DNA from: Ligustrum vulgare | Taxonomy: Eukaryota; Streptophyta; Magnoliopsida; Lamiales; Oleaceae | Direction of reading: 5' to 3' | Assembly (NCBI GenBank): GCA_963555705.1 | Contig: OY743172.1 | Span: 25,357,446-25,421,445, forward strand | Length of the DNA: 64,000 bases | Part shown: in pieces, positions 31,043-44,300 of the stretch | Position numbering within the stretch: the first letter of the stretch is position 1 | Layout: the number at the start of each line of letters is the position of its first letter | The notes under the pieces: generated by a model | The model's input: the letters and a program-made list of their open reading frames with translations, nothing else | Told to the model about the DNA's origin: nothing | The model's database searches: none | Translations under genes and position numbers: made by a program

Positions 31043-31060
31043 GTAGCGCGGCCGCGCTAC
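31043..31060. repeat. 18-bp perfect GC-rich palindrome
   Basis: GTAGCGCGGCCGCGCTAC sits alone in AT-rich DNA, about 30 bases after an A-run at 30990-31009. Function unknown. Confidence 0.95.
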
Positions 31061-32398
31061 CTCTACACCGGATGGATCCGTCCGTCACTGCACGTGATTA
31101 AAAAGTGATTTGAAAAATTTCATTCTTTGTAAATTATAATTTAGCCCATGTTTGGTGGCAATGTAGTCGCCTTTTTTGTGTTTATTTGTTTTTTCGAGGT
31201 AGAATTTGTGATTAAAAAATTGTTTCGAAAAATATTTGTGATTAAAAAGTGATATTGAAAATTGTATTGGACCTTGTTTGGCGGCTGTGTGGAAGAAATT
31301 TAAATTATAATGTTGATTTTTTTTTTTTTTTTTTTGTGTTTTTTAGATAAGATGTAAGATTAAAAATTGGAGAGAAAAAATGTATGTGATTAAAAAATGA
31401 GATGAGAAATTGTGTAAATTAAATTTTGAGTTTTTCCCAACTAGGCGAACAGTTGTTATTGTGTATGATAACTGAATTGCCAAACACATTTTTAATAATT
31501 GCGTCACATCGTTTAGGACATTATCACTGGAGGAGAGAGAGGGGGTCATGGGTAGTCACATGACCCTCCAATTTTGAAGTTTAATTTTTTTTTTTATTGG
31601 AGATAATGTTTGAACTTTGAATAATTGAAATTTATGCTTATTGAATAGATTGTTTTTGATGAAATATATGTAAAGATTGTAATATGTACTCAACAAATAT
31701 AGCATCTTTTTGGTACCAATTAAAATCTAAACTTTAATCTTAATCAAAGTCAACAATCAATCTCAATCATAAATTTCATGGGACTCACAATTTTTCAACC
31801 GCACTCTCATCAACTTTTATCAAAACAAGGCAAACCTGTTTATGGGCGGGAAATGGCATTGGTTACTGTTCCCAGCTCAAGAACTTTAATATATATTATA
31901 GATTTAATTTTAATCTACACTAAACAGGAACATAATTGATTGAAATTTGAATATATTAATTGATTGTTTACTGCGATTTAATATGTCAATTTTTTTTGAA
32001 TTATAACATAAATCTTACTGAAAATAATTTAATATATTTATAAAATTACATATTATTTAGTACATTGTCTTTTCTAAATTTGAATTTTATCGTTCTTTTC
32101 AATTTTTTCCCAAAAAAAAAAATTTTCGTGGACGCTGGCCCGATTCGAGGGATCTCTCGCAAATTGTGCCCGCCGCTACAAAATGTCTTTTTATCTTCTG
32201 CCAAAAATCGTGGTGAACATTCGAAAGACCTGACAGAAGACTTCGAAGGCAATTAAAGCCTAACGAAAATTCTCCCAACAACCCCTACGCACTTCTTCCT
32301 AATACCCCTTACACACAGAATCAGTATAATCTGAACTCGGGATCCGATCTAGTTATCAAGAATGAGGTGGCGTGAATTCGGTAGTGCTTGTAATTGAA
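31061..32398 (+). other. Upstream region of syndetin-like gene, with MITE pieces
   Basis: From 31140 to 31450 there are repeated MITE-like words (GTGATTAAAAA, TTGTTTGGCGGC). From about 32130 the sequence becomes mixed in composition and probably holds the promoter and 5' UTR of the downstream gene; no clear TATA box was found. Confidence 0.4.
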
Positions 32399-35300
32399 AT
32401 GCAGTCAAATAATCCAGTGGCACTGCCATTTCCTCTGAGTCCCCTGTTGCTGTTGAATGCTGGTGATTTGAGCGAAGGCGGTTTTGAAGTGTCGAGGTTT
32501 TTGTTCCTGGGATCGCTGCTTTTCACTCGAGAAGGAGGCGGCATGGACTTGTCGAAAGTGGGAGAGAAGATTCTCAGCTCTGTTCGCTCCGCCCGCTCCC
32601 TTGGCCTTCTTCCTTCCCCATCTGATCGCCCCGAGGTAGTAAAGTTTAAACTTTTGTTGCAGTTATATATATATATATTTATGCATTTGATGAAAATTGA
32701 ATGATTTTTGGGCCGTGATAAAGTTATTCTATGTAGTCAGCTATATTTGACAGCATATTATCGTGCTCTTGAAATTAGAGTTTCGTGAAACTAACTCAAA
32801 TTTGAATCAAGCATTTCTAATTCCAATTCCTTAGTAGCAATGCTCTTGGGCTGGTGAGTTACATCAGAATAAGTAAAAAAGAGAAATATCTGAAATAAAT
32901 TGAATGATGTTTCAATCAGATTCTGATTGCTGGACCACATAACCAAACTTAATGGACTTTTTTTGTCAACAGGACTTTGAATTTGGTATTTACAATTAGT
33001 CGAGGTCTTTTATAGTAACTTGACATACAGACATCTTTATCTGTTCATGTATAAACATATTTAAATGTTCAATTATGCTACAGGGACATAAAGAATGACC
33101 GAAAGCTTTACACCCACACGCAATGGCAACAATTTTTTTTTGTTTTTACCCATCACATCAACTTCAAAATCAACAACTCACAAGTCACAACCCTCCACAT
33201 CATTTTCGGTCACTGATTCGTTCCCCATTTTCGGGCAAAGTAGCATATTTCTTAAATGTTATATACTTATATCCGTAAGATTTTTGGTTAGTTGAATTTA
33301 GCTAATTGCTAAATGATTGTGCTAATTTTAATTTTAAGTTCTTATGATAACATGCTTCGTTAAATGTTGATATTGATCTACCACATAATTTGATTTTGGT
33401 CCTTTAGGTACTGAGGAGGATTATTTAGAAATTTTATTTTATGCACATATTAATGTATATTAGACTTTGACAAAGATTTTTATGGAGTGCCCAGAGCTAA
33501 AAATATTTTGAATTTAGTAGACGATTTAGACGGATAACTGGGTTTGACTAACTATAGCTAACTCAACTGTTAGTTTTAGATCAAACGAGCAATAGTTGTT
33601 TGAAATTTCACTGTGAATGAGCTAGTCATTCGAGTATAGCTGGTGGTTTACAGAAGGTAATGTGTAATTTGTATAATTCAAGAAGCTTCACTTAATTACT
33701 AATTAGGACCTTGTACAGAAATATTACTATGTTAGTAAGGATCAAGTTTCGGTATCTCACAATCAGCAGATGATATGATACACTGTTTTGTTGATGGAAT
33801 CAGATGAATATTTCCTTAATCTTTTGGATATTTCAAAAACTTAAGTGCTATTTCTTGACTAAAATCTATCATGTTTAGGAGTGCTACGGTCGGAATAAAC
33901 ATTGATTTGTAGTTACATTCAATATTTGGCAACGAAGGTTTGATGTTATTCGGGGAGTGACCTTTGAAATATCTAGACGTTTCCTTAGGAGGTAATTCAT
34001 TATCCACAGAATTTCCTCAGTGGTTGAGACTGTTGCTAATAAGATTGGATGGGTGAATGAATTCTTTTTCGATAGGGGGAGTCTTCCCAATTGGTTTTGT
34101 CTTGTATTCTCATATTTACATGTCGTTATTTAGGATGTTATGTCAGATTGCAGCCACTTCTGAAAATCTTTCTAGGGCTTTATGTGAGAAGCTGTGGAGT
34201 TTCAGAAAAAAATCATTTGATTGTTTGTGATTTGGTAATAAGAAGTGAAGATAGAGGTAGTTTAGGCTTAAAAAATCTTAGGAACAAAACTTAGCCGTGA
34301 CACTAAAAAATTGATTTGGAGATTTACCCTGCATCAACATTCCCTCCAAGGTTGAGTTTTGAGAAGCTAAGCATGGTTTGGACCAAATTGTGTGGGATTT
34401 CAAAAGAATTATGATAGGTTCCATAGAAAGCATTGGAAGTTCATTTTCAAAGATTTTCTTCTTTCATCCGGTTCACAAATGGATGTGAGTGCAGGGATAG
34501 GATTCGTTTCTGGGATGAATGTTGGATTGGTTCTTTTTCCTTGCCTCATTTCTCAGACTATAATTTTTTATTTTTATTTTTTTTGAACATTACAATACAA
34601 GGGAGTGGAGGGGAGGGGAGGGGAGGGGAGGGGTGTGGACTCGAACCCGGGAATACAACCCGGTAAGGGGATGCCTCAACCACTAGGGCAAGCCCCTTGG
34701 TCCTCTTCTCGGACTATAATTGTTTGCTTAAAAAATTCCCTATAGATGCTATTGGTCCACACCTAGAAAATGGTAAGATTTTAGGTTTCACAAGAACTTG
34801 AGGATGCTAGGATTTCAGATTTGTTGTCTTTATTGTTCAGAAGTTGATTTGAAACTGTCTCGAGTTTCCATAAAAGATCGAGGATGTTATAGCTGTCCGC
34901 TTCTTTTTTCTGTAAGTCAATACTCTTGTTGGTTTGCCAAGCTTCCCATCTTTGTCCAATCCTTTTTCATTTTGAAATCTTACATTCGGGATCGAGTTCA
35001 CTCACTTTCTATCGAAAAGGAGTGATCATAAGCTTATGTGATTGGAGCCAGTATCTCTAGGAGCCATAATGATGTGATCCGGGATAGGAGCTCAAAGGAG
35101 AAGTCAAGTCACTGACGACACAACTTTGATATTATTATTGAGAGGCAATTTGCTTTCATACTTAATTCTTTATTGAATAAAATCCGAACTTGCGAGTTAA
35201 TCTTGTTTGTTCAAATCTTGGGTGAGATTTACTTTTATTGTGATCAAGAGGTCAGCATATCTATTGATTGTGTTGGTTGCTTGGTTCAATTAATTTGAAT

Positions 35301-38300
35301 CAATCTCTAAATCGTGGTTCTTTGACGTTCTTGGGTCGATTCCAATAATTTGTGGGTTGCGTAGCTACAATTGCTACGTGGTTTGCATCACATAAGCCAT
35401 CATAAGCTTCTTAATTATGGTGTTTCTAGCCATTGCCTTATAGGGAAATTAAATGGCCATGTTGTCGGCTTCTTTAAGAAGTTGATTTTAATTTGATAGC
35501 TCTGAGCAGGTGCATTGGGTTACACCTTGACAATGCAATTTGCTTTGTAAGGGTAAAAGGGGACGTGGTCACTTGGAAAGAGATATTTTTATTTTTTATT
35601 TTTTGGATGATAGCTGGATACAGAGAAACAATAGGATCTTTTAAGGAAGAGAGCAAAAAGATTTTTAGTAATGAGAGCGATAAGTCTTTAGCATCCTTGT
35701 GGAATTTTTACGAATAAGTTCAAGTTCATTTCTTTATCTCTAATTTGGAAAAGTAATATTTTATTCTTGACTTTATTTTGTTTCGTTTAATGTTAGAATA
35801 TGCCTTGCCCCCTCAACAATTAATCTTTTGAAAACCAGAAGATGGTGAATATGTCCAATTGGACGAATATTGGTTTTCTGATGGGAAGTTGAATTTTATG
35901 CTAGGAAGCACTTAGTCACTGACATCTCACCAACGCGTTGGATGTGTTTGACACCTGTTGGACATCCTCCACGTGACACGAGCATGAAAGGGGTTCAAGA
36001 ATCCTTGTATTTTTTTATTTTTAAAATAAGAGCTAAAATCACTTATTTTGGCTTTTAACACCCACCTCCCCCCCCTCCCAGAACACAAAAAATCCATTTT
36101 CGAAATAGTCAAAACAAAACTGAAAGAAAAAACTAACTCGAAAATGAAACCTGACAAAACTTTCTGTCAATCTAACATCACATCAGAGGGGAGGTGATGG
36201 AGAGTTGGAGAGAAGGAAGATGCGAGCATATATTTGTAGAAGGTTCTGTAGAGGGGAGATGGTGGATCTATGGGGATCAAAATTTCCACTAGGATTTTGA
36301 TGGAAGTGCCCATGATGTGGCTGAATGAAAAATGAAATCTGTTTAACTAATTTTTTATTTATTTTTAATAAGAGACAGAATTTATTAAAAAACTCAAGAA
36401 ATTACAACAACATGCAGGCCTGTTTTGTTTCGACTATTTTTTTTATTTTATTTTTTTAATGATAAACATATAATTCAAGATTATTATTATTAATTTTTTT
36501 TTTGAAAAATAAAATCATCTTAAAACTTGGACAGATTGGGATGAGAAAATACTTCCAAGGTGTCTTTATTGGTTACTATTGCTACTTTTGGATGGAGATA
36601 TATTCTAGGTATTCCAAAACAATTTCTTAAGTGTCATTGTGTAAAATTATGTTTGGGGCCAGGTGATTTAATTGGCTTTCGTTGGTCCATACTTCAGGGT
36701 GGTTTTATGGAGATGAAGGATCAGATATTTGATGGAACATTCTTTAGTGTTCTAGTTGATGCTATGTATTTTATTTTCTATTTTCCCCCATTTGAGGTCT
36801 CGTGACATAATGAGTGATGAACTAATCATTTATGTAAACAAGACAACCGTGTCTATTCATGTTATGCGTCTGGAATAATTCTTGCAATTGTATTACTTCA
36901 TTTACACAGATTTGATCCTTGCAACTAATTATGGTCACAGATTCCAGCACGAGCTGCAGCAGCAGCTGCTGTTGCCCGTATTATTGCAGGACTACCTCCA
37001 CATCAGAGGCATAATCTCTCTTCAAGCTCTGAAGAATTGAGTTCAATATATGGAAGCAGACCTCAAGGTCAAGTTGTGGATGAGCTCGAGGGAGAATTTT
37101 ATGAGGAGGTTGTTTGTCATTATTATTCATAGTAGCATATCTGTGCTTCTATTCTCTTCTGAGTTTGGGATACATGAATTATCTGGTTTAAGAGATTTTA
37201 TATTTTCATTTATCTGGATTAGTTACAATGTGAATCAATACATGCTTGACCAGACCCGCTATTATATTCTATTAATCATATGTTGTCACATGGAAGGAGG
37301 GTTATCGGACACAGATTTGGTGTGAACTTAGAAAAAGTGGTAACAAAATCAAATCTGGGGCATTAGATTTCTTTTCCCACTTGGCAATTATCAGCTATAC
37401 AAATTGCTACGTAATTTGTCTGAAACAGGTTTTATTATAAGTCAAAAGTCATAACATTAATTTAACTCCGGTTTACAACTAATACCCACTTATTATCCAC
37501 TCATTTCGTGGTATCCATTGCTCTTCTTAATTATAATTCCATTATAATGAAACCCAAACAAGCACTTACTATTTGCTTTAACATTGAACCATCAATTATC
37601 AGTAAAATTATGCATAAGTAATCACTGTTGTAATATAAGGATTCCCCTCACATAATAATTACAAAACAGAGGGTAAAACTTCTTTGATGCATGGCGATGC
37701 TATGTCATCATGGTTTATGTGATGTAGAATAAAATGGATTTGTTTGTTTATTACTTATTTCAAACACACACATTAGCATTTAGTGTTCTTTCCTATCAAT
37801 AGGATGTTAGATTATACTTCTATTGATGGTTGCGATATACTGTAGCTACTCTCACTACCGTGATCTGCATAGGTTCCCTAGATCTTTTTTTTTCCTCCTC
37901 ATTTTCCTGGATAAAAATGCATGTTATGCCACTAAAAACTGTTGCATTGCCTTATTTATAGGAATTTGATCCAGTTAGACATGTTTTGGAACATATTCCT
38001 ACTGAAGAAAGTGAACTCTCATACTTCGAGGAAAAGGTAATTTCCACTTCTGTTTTCATTTCTTCCCTCCATGATACTTTACTTGGCCGGTTTTCTATTT
38101 CAATTTTTTCCCTTTCCATTTTGCTGTTACTCTTCGTGCACATGTACGGGTCATAGGTACCTAGTCTTTATTATGCACACATTGCATGTAAATGGGAAAT
38201 TGTGAATGCACTCTCTCGTATTATGTGTGAATATTTGGTTGCTGACTAGTGCATTTATTATGTATGCATGCACATATGCTTCTTTTTTTGTGTTGGGTGT

Positions 38301-41300
38301 TGTGGTTTCCTATCTTCCTTGTAGTCTAAGGTCATAGAATGTTTCAAGTGCAGACTTCACCTGACTTGCCATGTGCTTGGTGAGATCTGTTTAATTGACT
38401 TCACTTCTACTTATGCTTTGTTTAAGAGAGGAAAATTTTTATCCACTACCCAACTTTCTTTTATCACGAGTCATGTGTTAATTCACCCAAAATAGTCTTC
38501 CTTAAGTTTTTACACTCAAATTTCGTCAATGAATTGGCTCTATCGACATAATAAATAAGTCAGTAGATGTCCTTTCTCCGCTTTCTAAATACAGGTTCTA
38601 GTGGGAATTCTGGATAATTCTATAAGGATACAAGCTTCAATGTAAAATGCCATCATCCCATTCTATGGTTATATCATTTAAGGATGATAAGTGATCAAGA
38701 TGCTGATAGAAACCCGAACAATGATGAATAAATTGCTGTGTTACTAACTGAAATGATAAATTGAATTACAAAGGTTGATGAACTTTCGAGAGGCTCATCT
38801 CTCTCCCGAATGGTTTCCCATTCATTTCACAATATTCTCCCCTCCCAACTAATTCCCCAACCATCCTATTTATAGTTAAAACACTTACACATTTTATTCT
38901 ACTACATTTCCTTAATGCCCCTCCATAACTAATTGGTATCTATCATTACTCCGCCCTCAAAACTCACCTTGTCCTCAAGGTGAGGTCATGTTCTAGTTCA
39001 AGATTAAAAAAACGAAAATTTTCTTGCAAATCTAAAAATTTGAGGACCGCTACTGCAAACTTCTGATTTTTTTTTTTTTTTGCAATTCAGAAATTCGTGG
39101 ACCTCTCGTGCAAATTTCATGTGTTGCACTTTTGCATTTTTAAAGCTTCAAGGATCTTCATCATTCAGCACGTTCCAGTGAGCAACAAGAACTTGACTGA
39201 ATGAAATGTCATCGGCTGCTTCCGGAGGATAAACATCCCCCTTAACTGGACCTCCACTTGAAGTTGGGCCAGAACTGACCCAGACGGATTTAATTTCAGT
39301 CTGATGCTCCAGATGTTGGGCCATCATAATTCCTGGATCCCAAATATGATTTGGATCTAAGCCCAGATATTTTTCTGCACTACCAATTTTAGCTACATGG
39401 GCTTCTTGAATGCAGGGCACTTGCAAGCCTAACTTATGGCCCAAACCCGAAATCAGCCCAGCAAATCCCCCCCTTCCCCCTTCAAACAGGTCGTTCATAT
39501 CAGATTCCTGTGTCTTCTCTGCAATTTGTAAGATCTTCTTCTCCAGCTCTCTCCCCTTCATATTTTCTTCACCGGTGACCTGCTCCCATGAAGGAAGAAA
39601 GCGATTGAGTAGGTAGACTTTCAATTCTTCCCATGTTCTTACCGATTGAAGCCAATCTAACTGTTGAAACCAAACTAGGGCTTCTCCAATGAAGCAAGCG
39701 GCGATGTCTTCCACCTTCTCATCATCTGCTATATCATTCATACCGAAATATACCTCAGTCCTGCATACCCATTCCTTGGGATGACCACCATTGAACTCTG
39801 GCAGAGACCCCGACTGAGACTCCGGTGATTTTTCGTTCATTTCTTTTTTGAAATTTCTTTCCATTTCGCCTAGATTGTTGCTAATTGATTCGCTGCATTT
39901 TTGTATCGATTGATGAAGTTCCTCCATCATTGACCCTAATTTCTCCCATTCTTTTATGAAATCTACTTCCATTGCCATAGAATCGATGCTCTGATACCAA
40001 TGATAGAAACCCGAACAATGATGAATAAATTGCTGTGTTACTAACTGAAATGATAAATTGAATTACAAAGGTTGATGAACTTTCGAGAGGCTCATCTCTC
40101 TCCCGAATGGTTTCCCATTCATTTCACAATATTCTCCCCTCCCAACTAATTCCCCAACCATCCTATTTATAGTTAAAACACTTACACATTTTATTCTACT
40201 ACATTTCCTTAATGCCCCTCCATAACTAATTGGTATCTATCAGATGCAAGGACATAAAAACCTGATACCATCTCGGTGATATTTTTCACTATCCTAAAAG
40301 AGGAGTTGGAAAGGGACCTTAGGTACTTATGACAAAAAACAAGCGGATATCAACAAAGGAATAAAAAGTAAAGGAAAAGCTTTCAAGATGCTAAAGTACA
40401 TGATATATTCTTGTAGTGACAAAAATAACAAGGATAATACTGGTGTCACTATAGAAGTATGTGTTATCTCAAAGTGTGATTTTTTTATTTATTTAGGTTC
40501 GTTATTGAAATGGAAGGAGGACTTGAAGATGATGTAATTTAAAGAATTAAAGCCAGTTGGGTGAAATGGAGAATGATATAGGGATTCATGTGATAGATGG
40601 TCCTTGTAAGGGTAAAAGGTATGTTCTAGAAAATAACTACTAAACTTGAAATGTTTAATGGTACTGGGCTTCAGGCTGCTAAAAGATATTGTCCATAAGA
40701 TGGTTGTAGCCGAAAGGAAAAAGATGAATGTATGACCGTACTAGATCGTTAATGTAGTACATGAGATTATAAGTGGAGGTGAAACCTGGTGAATATAAAC
40801 TTAGGAAATAATGACTTCAGTCATTGAAACAACATGTCTTACATGGATCTAAAGAAGCTCACATTCTCCTGTGATCATGATAATTGAGTAGGTTTTAATG
40901 AGGAGAATATACTGAAATTAGCAGTTTGTTATGTTGAACCAAACTTTTTTTTGAAAAGAAACAACTATATTAATAATAATGATGGGAAGGATACAAGTTA
41001 ATCCGATGAGAGTCGGACAGTAAAAAAAATTGTATCCCTACAACAAAAAGCTCCAGTCTCTAACTAAGTCAGCAAATAAAATTCCTGTAAATTCTTTTAC
41101 ATTGAACAACCAAATAGCTGTCCAATATCTAACTTTATCCCACAACTTTCCATAAGAATCCTCGATGTCGTCAAAAATTCTCTTATTCCGCTCTAACCAG
41201 ATCACCCAACAAATAGCCATGGCGCTGACATTCCACAACTTTTGTTTCATCTTGTCACTTGAGATAAAAGAGAACAAAAACTCTGAACAACGTTGTTGAC

Positions 41301-44300
41301 GTACCCATTGCACCTTGAATTCTTTAAACAACCTATTCCAAAACTGAACAGAGAATTCACAATGTAAAAACAAATGGTCCAAAGTTTCATCGTGTTTTTT
41401 ACATAACACACACCATCCAGGCAACATAGAAAGATTAGGCCGCCTAATTTGTAGGAGTTCATGAACGTTCACTCGTTCCCGTAATAGTAACCAAGTGAAA
41501 ACTTTAACTTTTGAGGGTACAGGACTTTTCCAAATATATTTGAACCTATAGTTCAACAGATGATGTGTCGACTCCTTCAAGCATTCAAAAGCTGATTTAC
41601 AAGTGAAGAATTCTGAGCTATCTCCCATCCAGATTCTTCTATCTTCTAAGTTATGACAAACGCTCCTGTTATCCAATATATTCAACAGCTCAATTAGTTT
41701 TGGTATCTCCCTGTCTAGCAGATTTCTCTTAAAGTGCAGATTCCAAGAGACACTAGTACTCATCCCCTCGGCTTCTGTATCTAGAAAATCGTATATTTTC
41801 CCATTTTGCAAAGAAGAAATTCCTGCTAAAACAGTAAAATCCTCTTCCAAAGGCTTATTACCCACCCAAATATCTTTCCAGAATCTTATGTTCCTTCCAT
41901 TACCCACCTTCAATTTGACAAATCTTGAGAATTCTTTATAGAGAGAAGCTATACCTTTCCAAGGTCCTCTAAAAGTCAGTCTCTCCCCCAGTTTAGAATC
42001 CCATTGGTTTTCTTGAATACCATATCTACTTTTAATAACTCTAAACCATAGAGTATTAGTTTCCAAAGGAAATCTCCACAGCCACTTCATCAATAATGCT
42101 TTGTTTCTGACTTTTAAGTCCCCTATTCCCAAACCACCTTTTGCCTTTGAACGGCAAACAATGTCCCAAGCAACCAAATGATCACTACCATTTAAATCTC
42201 CGCCCTCCCAAAGGAAATCCCTCATTAACTTCTCTAAATTGTTTAAGACCATAACAGGTGCCTTGAATATGGACAAGTAATAAATAGGCATCGACGATAA
42301 AACAGATTGTATGAGTGTAAGTCTTCCTCCTCTAGAGAGATATGCATTTTTCCATCCTCCCAATCTCTTGGCTACCTTTGCAATAACCGGTTCCCAAAAA
42401 ATGCTTTTTCTCGGATTATCACCCAGAGGCATTCCTAAATATTTAATAGGCCAAGAGCCTACCTCACAATCCAATACCCCAGCCAGATCATCCAACCAGC
42501 TATCCTCCACATTAATCCCCAGCAGTTGGCTTTTATGCAAATTTACCCTCAATCCTGATAGAGTACAAAAGGCCTTCAAAATCATCAACAAGTTGTGAAT
42601 TTCTTGATTATTTGCGTTCAAGAAGAACAATGTGTCATCAGCAAATTGTAGATGGGAAACAACAACCTTTTCTTTACCCACAGAAAACCCCCTGATAATA
42701 AAATTTTCTTTTGCCTTGTCCACCAACCTCCCCAAGACATCTACAACCAATGTAAACAGAAAAGGTGACAAGGGATCCCCTTGTCTAAGACCCCTTGATC
42801 CTCTAAATTTTCCAGTAGGTCTTCCGTTAATGAACACAGAATATGAAACTGAAGATAGGCAACCCATAATCCATTTTCTCCATTTATCCTTAAATCCTTT
42901 TCGCTTTAAAACAAAATCAAGAAATTGCCACTCCACACAGTCATAAGCTTTCTCAAAGTCTATTTTGAACACCACCCCTTTTTTCTTAGAGCATCTGTAG
43001 TCTTCTACAACCTCATTGGCCACTAAAATGATGTCAAGAATCTGTCTGCCTTCTACGAACGCCCCTTGCGAATCTGATATGGTATCACCCAAAACTTCTC
43101 TAAGTCTCAAAGATAATGCTTTTGAGATGATCTTGTATAAGCTAGTTACAAGACTAATAGGTCGATAATCCTTCACTGTTCCACAACTCAATTTTTTCGG
43201 GATTAAACAAATATATGTTTCATTTGTTATCCCATTTACCACCCCATCTCTCTCGAATTCTGCAAAAACCTTCATCAGGTCATCTTTCATAATTTCCCAT
43301 TGAGATTTGAAAAGTGCTAAAGAAAACCCGTCAGGTCCAGGTGCTTTATCTCCATCGCATGCAAACACGGCCCTTTTAACCTCATCTTCATCAAACGGCC
43401 TTTCAAGCCATTCCGCCAAGGATTGTGAAATTTCCTTCCATTCAAGACCTTCAAATCCTGAAAAAGGAGTTGCTGCCGAAGTGTAAAGCGAACTAAAAAA
43501 ACCAACAATTTCTTCTTTAATTTCTCTATCCGTTTCCACAATCTGCCCATCTTCTTTTTCTAACTTCGATATGTAACTTCTGGCTTTTCTTACATTCATT
43601 AAACTGTGGAAGAGCTTAGAATTTGCATCCCCTTCTTTAGCCCATTTAAACTTGGATTTCATTCTTAACGCTCTCTCATCTTCAAAAACCAATTGCTGCC
43701 ATTCACGTTTGATAGACTCCCTTTCTTCTTTTAACTGATTATTCCAGCGACCATTCAATTCCTCGTTGTCCAGAGTTGTGATTCTTCGTTCTAACACACT
43801 TCTAATCAGTCTTCTATCGCCAAACACCTCATTTTTCCACGCTTTCAGTTTACCTTTTATGTTTTGTAACTTTTTCATAAAACAGTAACCTTCCCAACCA
43901 TACTCCCCTGGTTCAGCCCACCATTCTGCAAAATCCTTCCCAAAAGATTTGTGTGTTAGCCAAGCATTTTCAAACCGAAAAGGTGAAGGTCCCCATTTAG
44001 GTGGGTTTGAGTCCAGAACAATCGGGCAATGATCTGAGACCACCCTCACAGCCACTTCTTGTCTACAATAGGGAAAGAGTTCTGTCCATTGATTACAGAA
44101 CAGAAACCTGTCTAACTTACAACAAATGGGAACTTCCCTAAAATTAGACCATGTAAATTGTCCACCATTAAGAGATGGATCTCTTAAGCTCAGTTCCCTA
44201 ACCAAAGTATCAAACAATTTCATGCTTCTTGTATTTGTATGGCTGTTGAACTTCTCATCAACCCTCCTTACCACATTAAAATCGCCCCCTAGACACCAAT

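Larger units (their letters stand above)
38704..40242 (-). mobile_element. TR-GAG-type non-autonomous Ty3/gypsy element, intact
   Basis: LTRs of 242 bp at 38704-38945 and 40001-40242 look identical. A perfect 5-bp target duplication GATGC flanks them (38699-38703 and 40243-40247). A tRNA-iMet PBS lies at 39988-39999 and a purine tract (minus strand, GAGGGCGGAG) lies inside the left LTR. The only ORF is a 276-aa Gag (39148-39978). The structure (about 1.5 kb, short LTRs, Gag only) fits terminal-repeat retrotransposons with a GAG domain. Identical LTRs imply a very recent insertion into intron 3 of the syndetin-like gene, antisense to it. Confidence 0.92.

Noticed and set aside
34566..34705. 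Possible tRNA gene (A and B boxes present)
   Set aside because: It cannot be folded into a complete cloverleaf by eye, has an A-tail and target duplications, so it is a SINE. The same applies to 52652-52853.
41247..41462. Extra minus- and plus-strand frames inside LINE ORF1 and ORF2
   Set aside because: They are overlapping shadows of the two long ORFs.
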